From Eutreptiella sp. 'Long Island Sound 2002' (Eukaryota; Euglenozoa; Euglenophyceae; Eutreptiales; Eutreptiaceae), in the NCBI GenBank assembly GCA_964036045.1, contig OZ038384.1:46376851-46440850 (forward strand): DNA of 64,000 nucleotides, given 5' to 3'. The notes below the pieces were generated by a model, which had not been told where the DNA came from, did not search any database, and saw only the letters and a program-made list of their open reading frames with translations. Below are positions 63,753 through 64,000 of the stretch, one piece after another. The translations under genes were made by a program, and so were the position numbers. Numbering within the stretch: position 1 is the stretch's first letter; each line of letters opens with the position of its first letter.

Positions 63753-64000
63753 GTGTGCCCTCCCCCCCGCCCTTGCGGGCTGCTTCGCCCCGGCCCAATC
63801 TGCATGCAGCGGGCCTTGCCACACACGAATGGTCGAAGAGAACAGTCGGGAGGCGTGCTAACGCACCAGCGGTGCCAAACCACGCCACGGTTGTGGTCAG
63901 GAAACAAGACACACGATGCGGGGACTACCCCAAGGGAAGACATCGCCGACATGTAAATGGGAACGGTGGCGGGCATGTACAAGCAGGCGTCCCACACTAG
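63753..64000. other. window edge, unassigned
   Basis: No supported feature. GC-rich sequence follows the foldback end. Confidence 0.4.

Overview
The window looks like nuclear DNA of a unicellular eukaryote, probably an alga or another protist with a large, repeat-rich genome. The reasons are genes with GT-AG introns, interstitial CCCTAA (vertebrate-type TTAGGG) telomeric tracts, eukaryotic mobile-element families (LINE-type reverse transcriptase, tyrosine-recombinase element, PIF/Harbinger-type transposase remnants), long poly(C)/poly(G) runs, and no operons or bacterial-type genes. I cannot name the lineage from sequence alone. Only two cellular genes are supported: the 3' part of an alpha-helical, TPR-like protein gene at the left edge (1-1578, two exons) and an apparently intact single-exon FCP1/SCP-type (CTDNEP1/Dullard-like) HAD phosphatase at 44158-44988.

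Layout. 1-1.8 kb: end of the TPR-like gene. 1.8-4.8 kb: no recognisable gene. 5.0-14.1 kb: eight tandem units of a ~1.15 kb satellite; most junctions carry a telomere-like tract between 13-base inverted arms. 14.1-17.0 kb: C-rich minisatellite and unassigned sequence. 17.0-18.4 kb: PIF/Harbinger-like transposase debris with a GC-rich terminal motif; a second copy lies at 43.5-44.0 kb. 18.9-21.7 kb: a ~140 bp dispersed repeat, a reverse-oriented remnant of a palindrome-bearing element (element III) and a 149 bp tandem repeat. 21.9-24.7 and 37.3-39.2 kb: two halves of one older locus, with a degenerate endonuclease-like reading frame on the minus strand. 24.7-37.3 kb: two nested copies of a DNA element I do not recognise. 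39.5-41.9 kb: a 2.35 kb foldback. 46.4 kb: tRNA-like sequence. 47.2-50.1 kb: a degenerate minisatellite that flips orientation. 50.2-52.6 kb: a broken tyrosine-recombinase element. 52.7-55.7 kb: a broken LINE. 57.6-60.6 kb: an interrupted ~230 bp tandem array. 62.85-63.75 kb: a short foldback.

The best candidate for an undescribed system is the nested pair at 24714-37300. Element I (27309-33456, 6148 bp) has perfect 25-base terminal inverted repeats beginning CTTAGGCGTCACAAG and lies inside its sister, element II (about 6.43 kb before the insertion). Element II is flanked by the 5-base duplication AGGCT; element I by TTGCC/TTTCC (one mismatch). Each copy carries the same gene set: ORF1, with WFDN and LLVDMKIHF motifs; a Pro-rich, acidic tail; and a four-exon ORF3. 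Each copy also carries about 13 copies of a 20-base palindrome, CTGGCCGAAATTTCGGCCAG, whose clustered copies are spaced about 70 bp apart. Two palindromes sit inside introns of ORF3 and one is embedded in ORF1 codons. Element III at 19.6-20.6 kb is related but carries a different palindrome with a matching change in both arms (CTGGGCGAAATTTCGCCCAG), again at ~69 bp spacing. This suggests a repeat that co-evolves with an element-encoded binding protein. All copies here are inactivated by stops, frameshifts or deletions.
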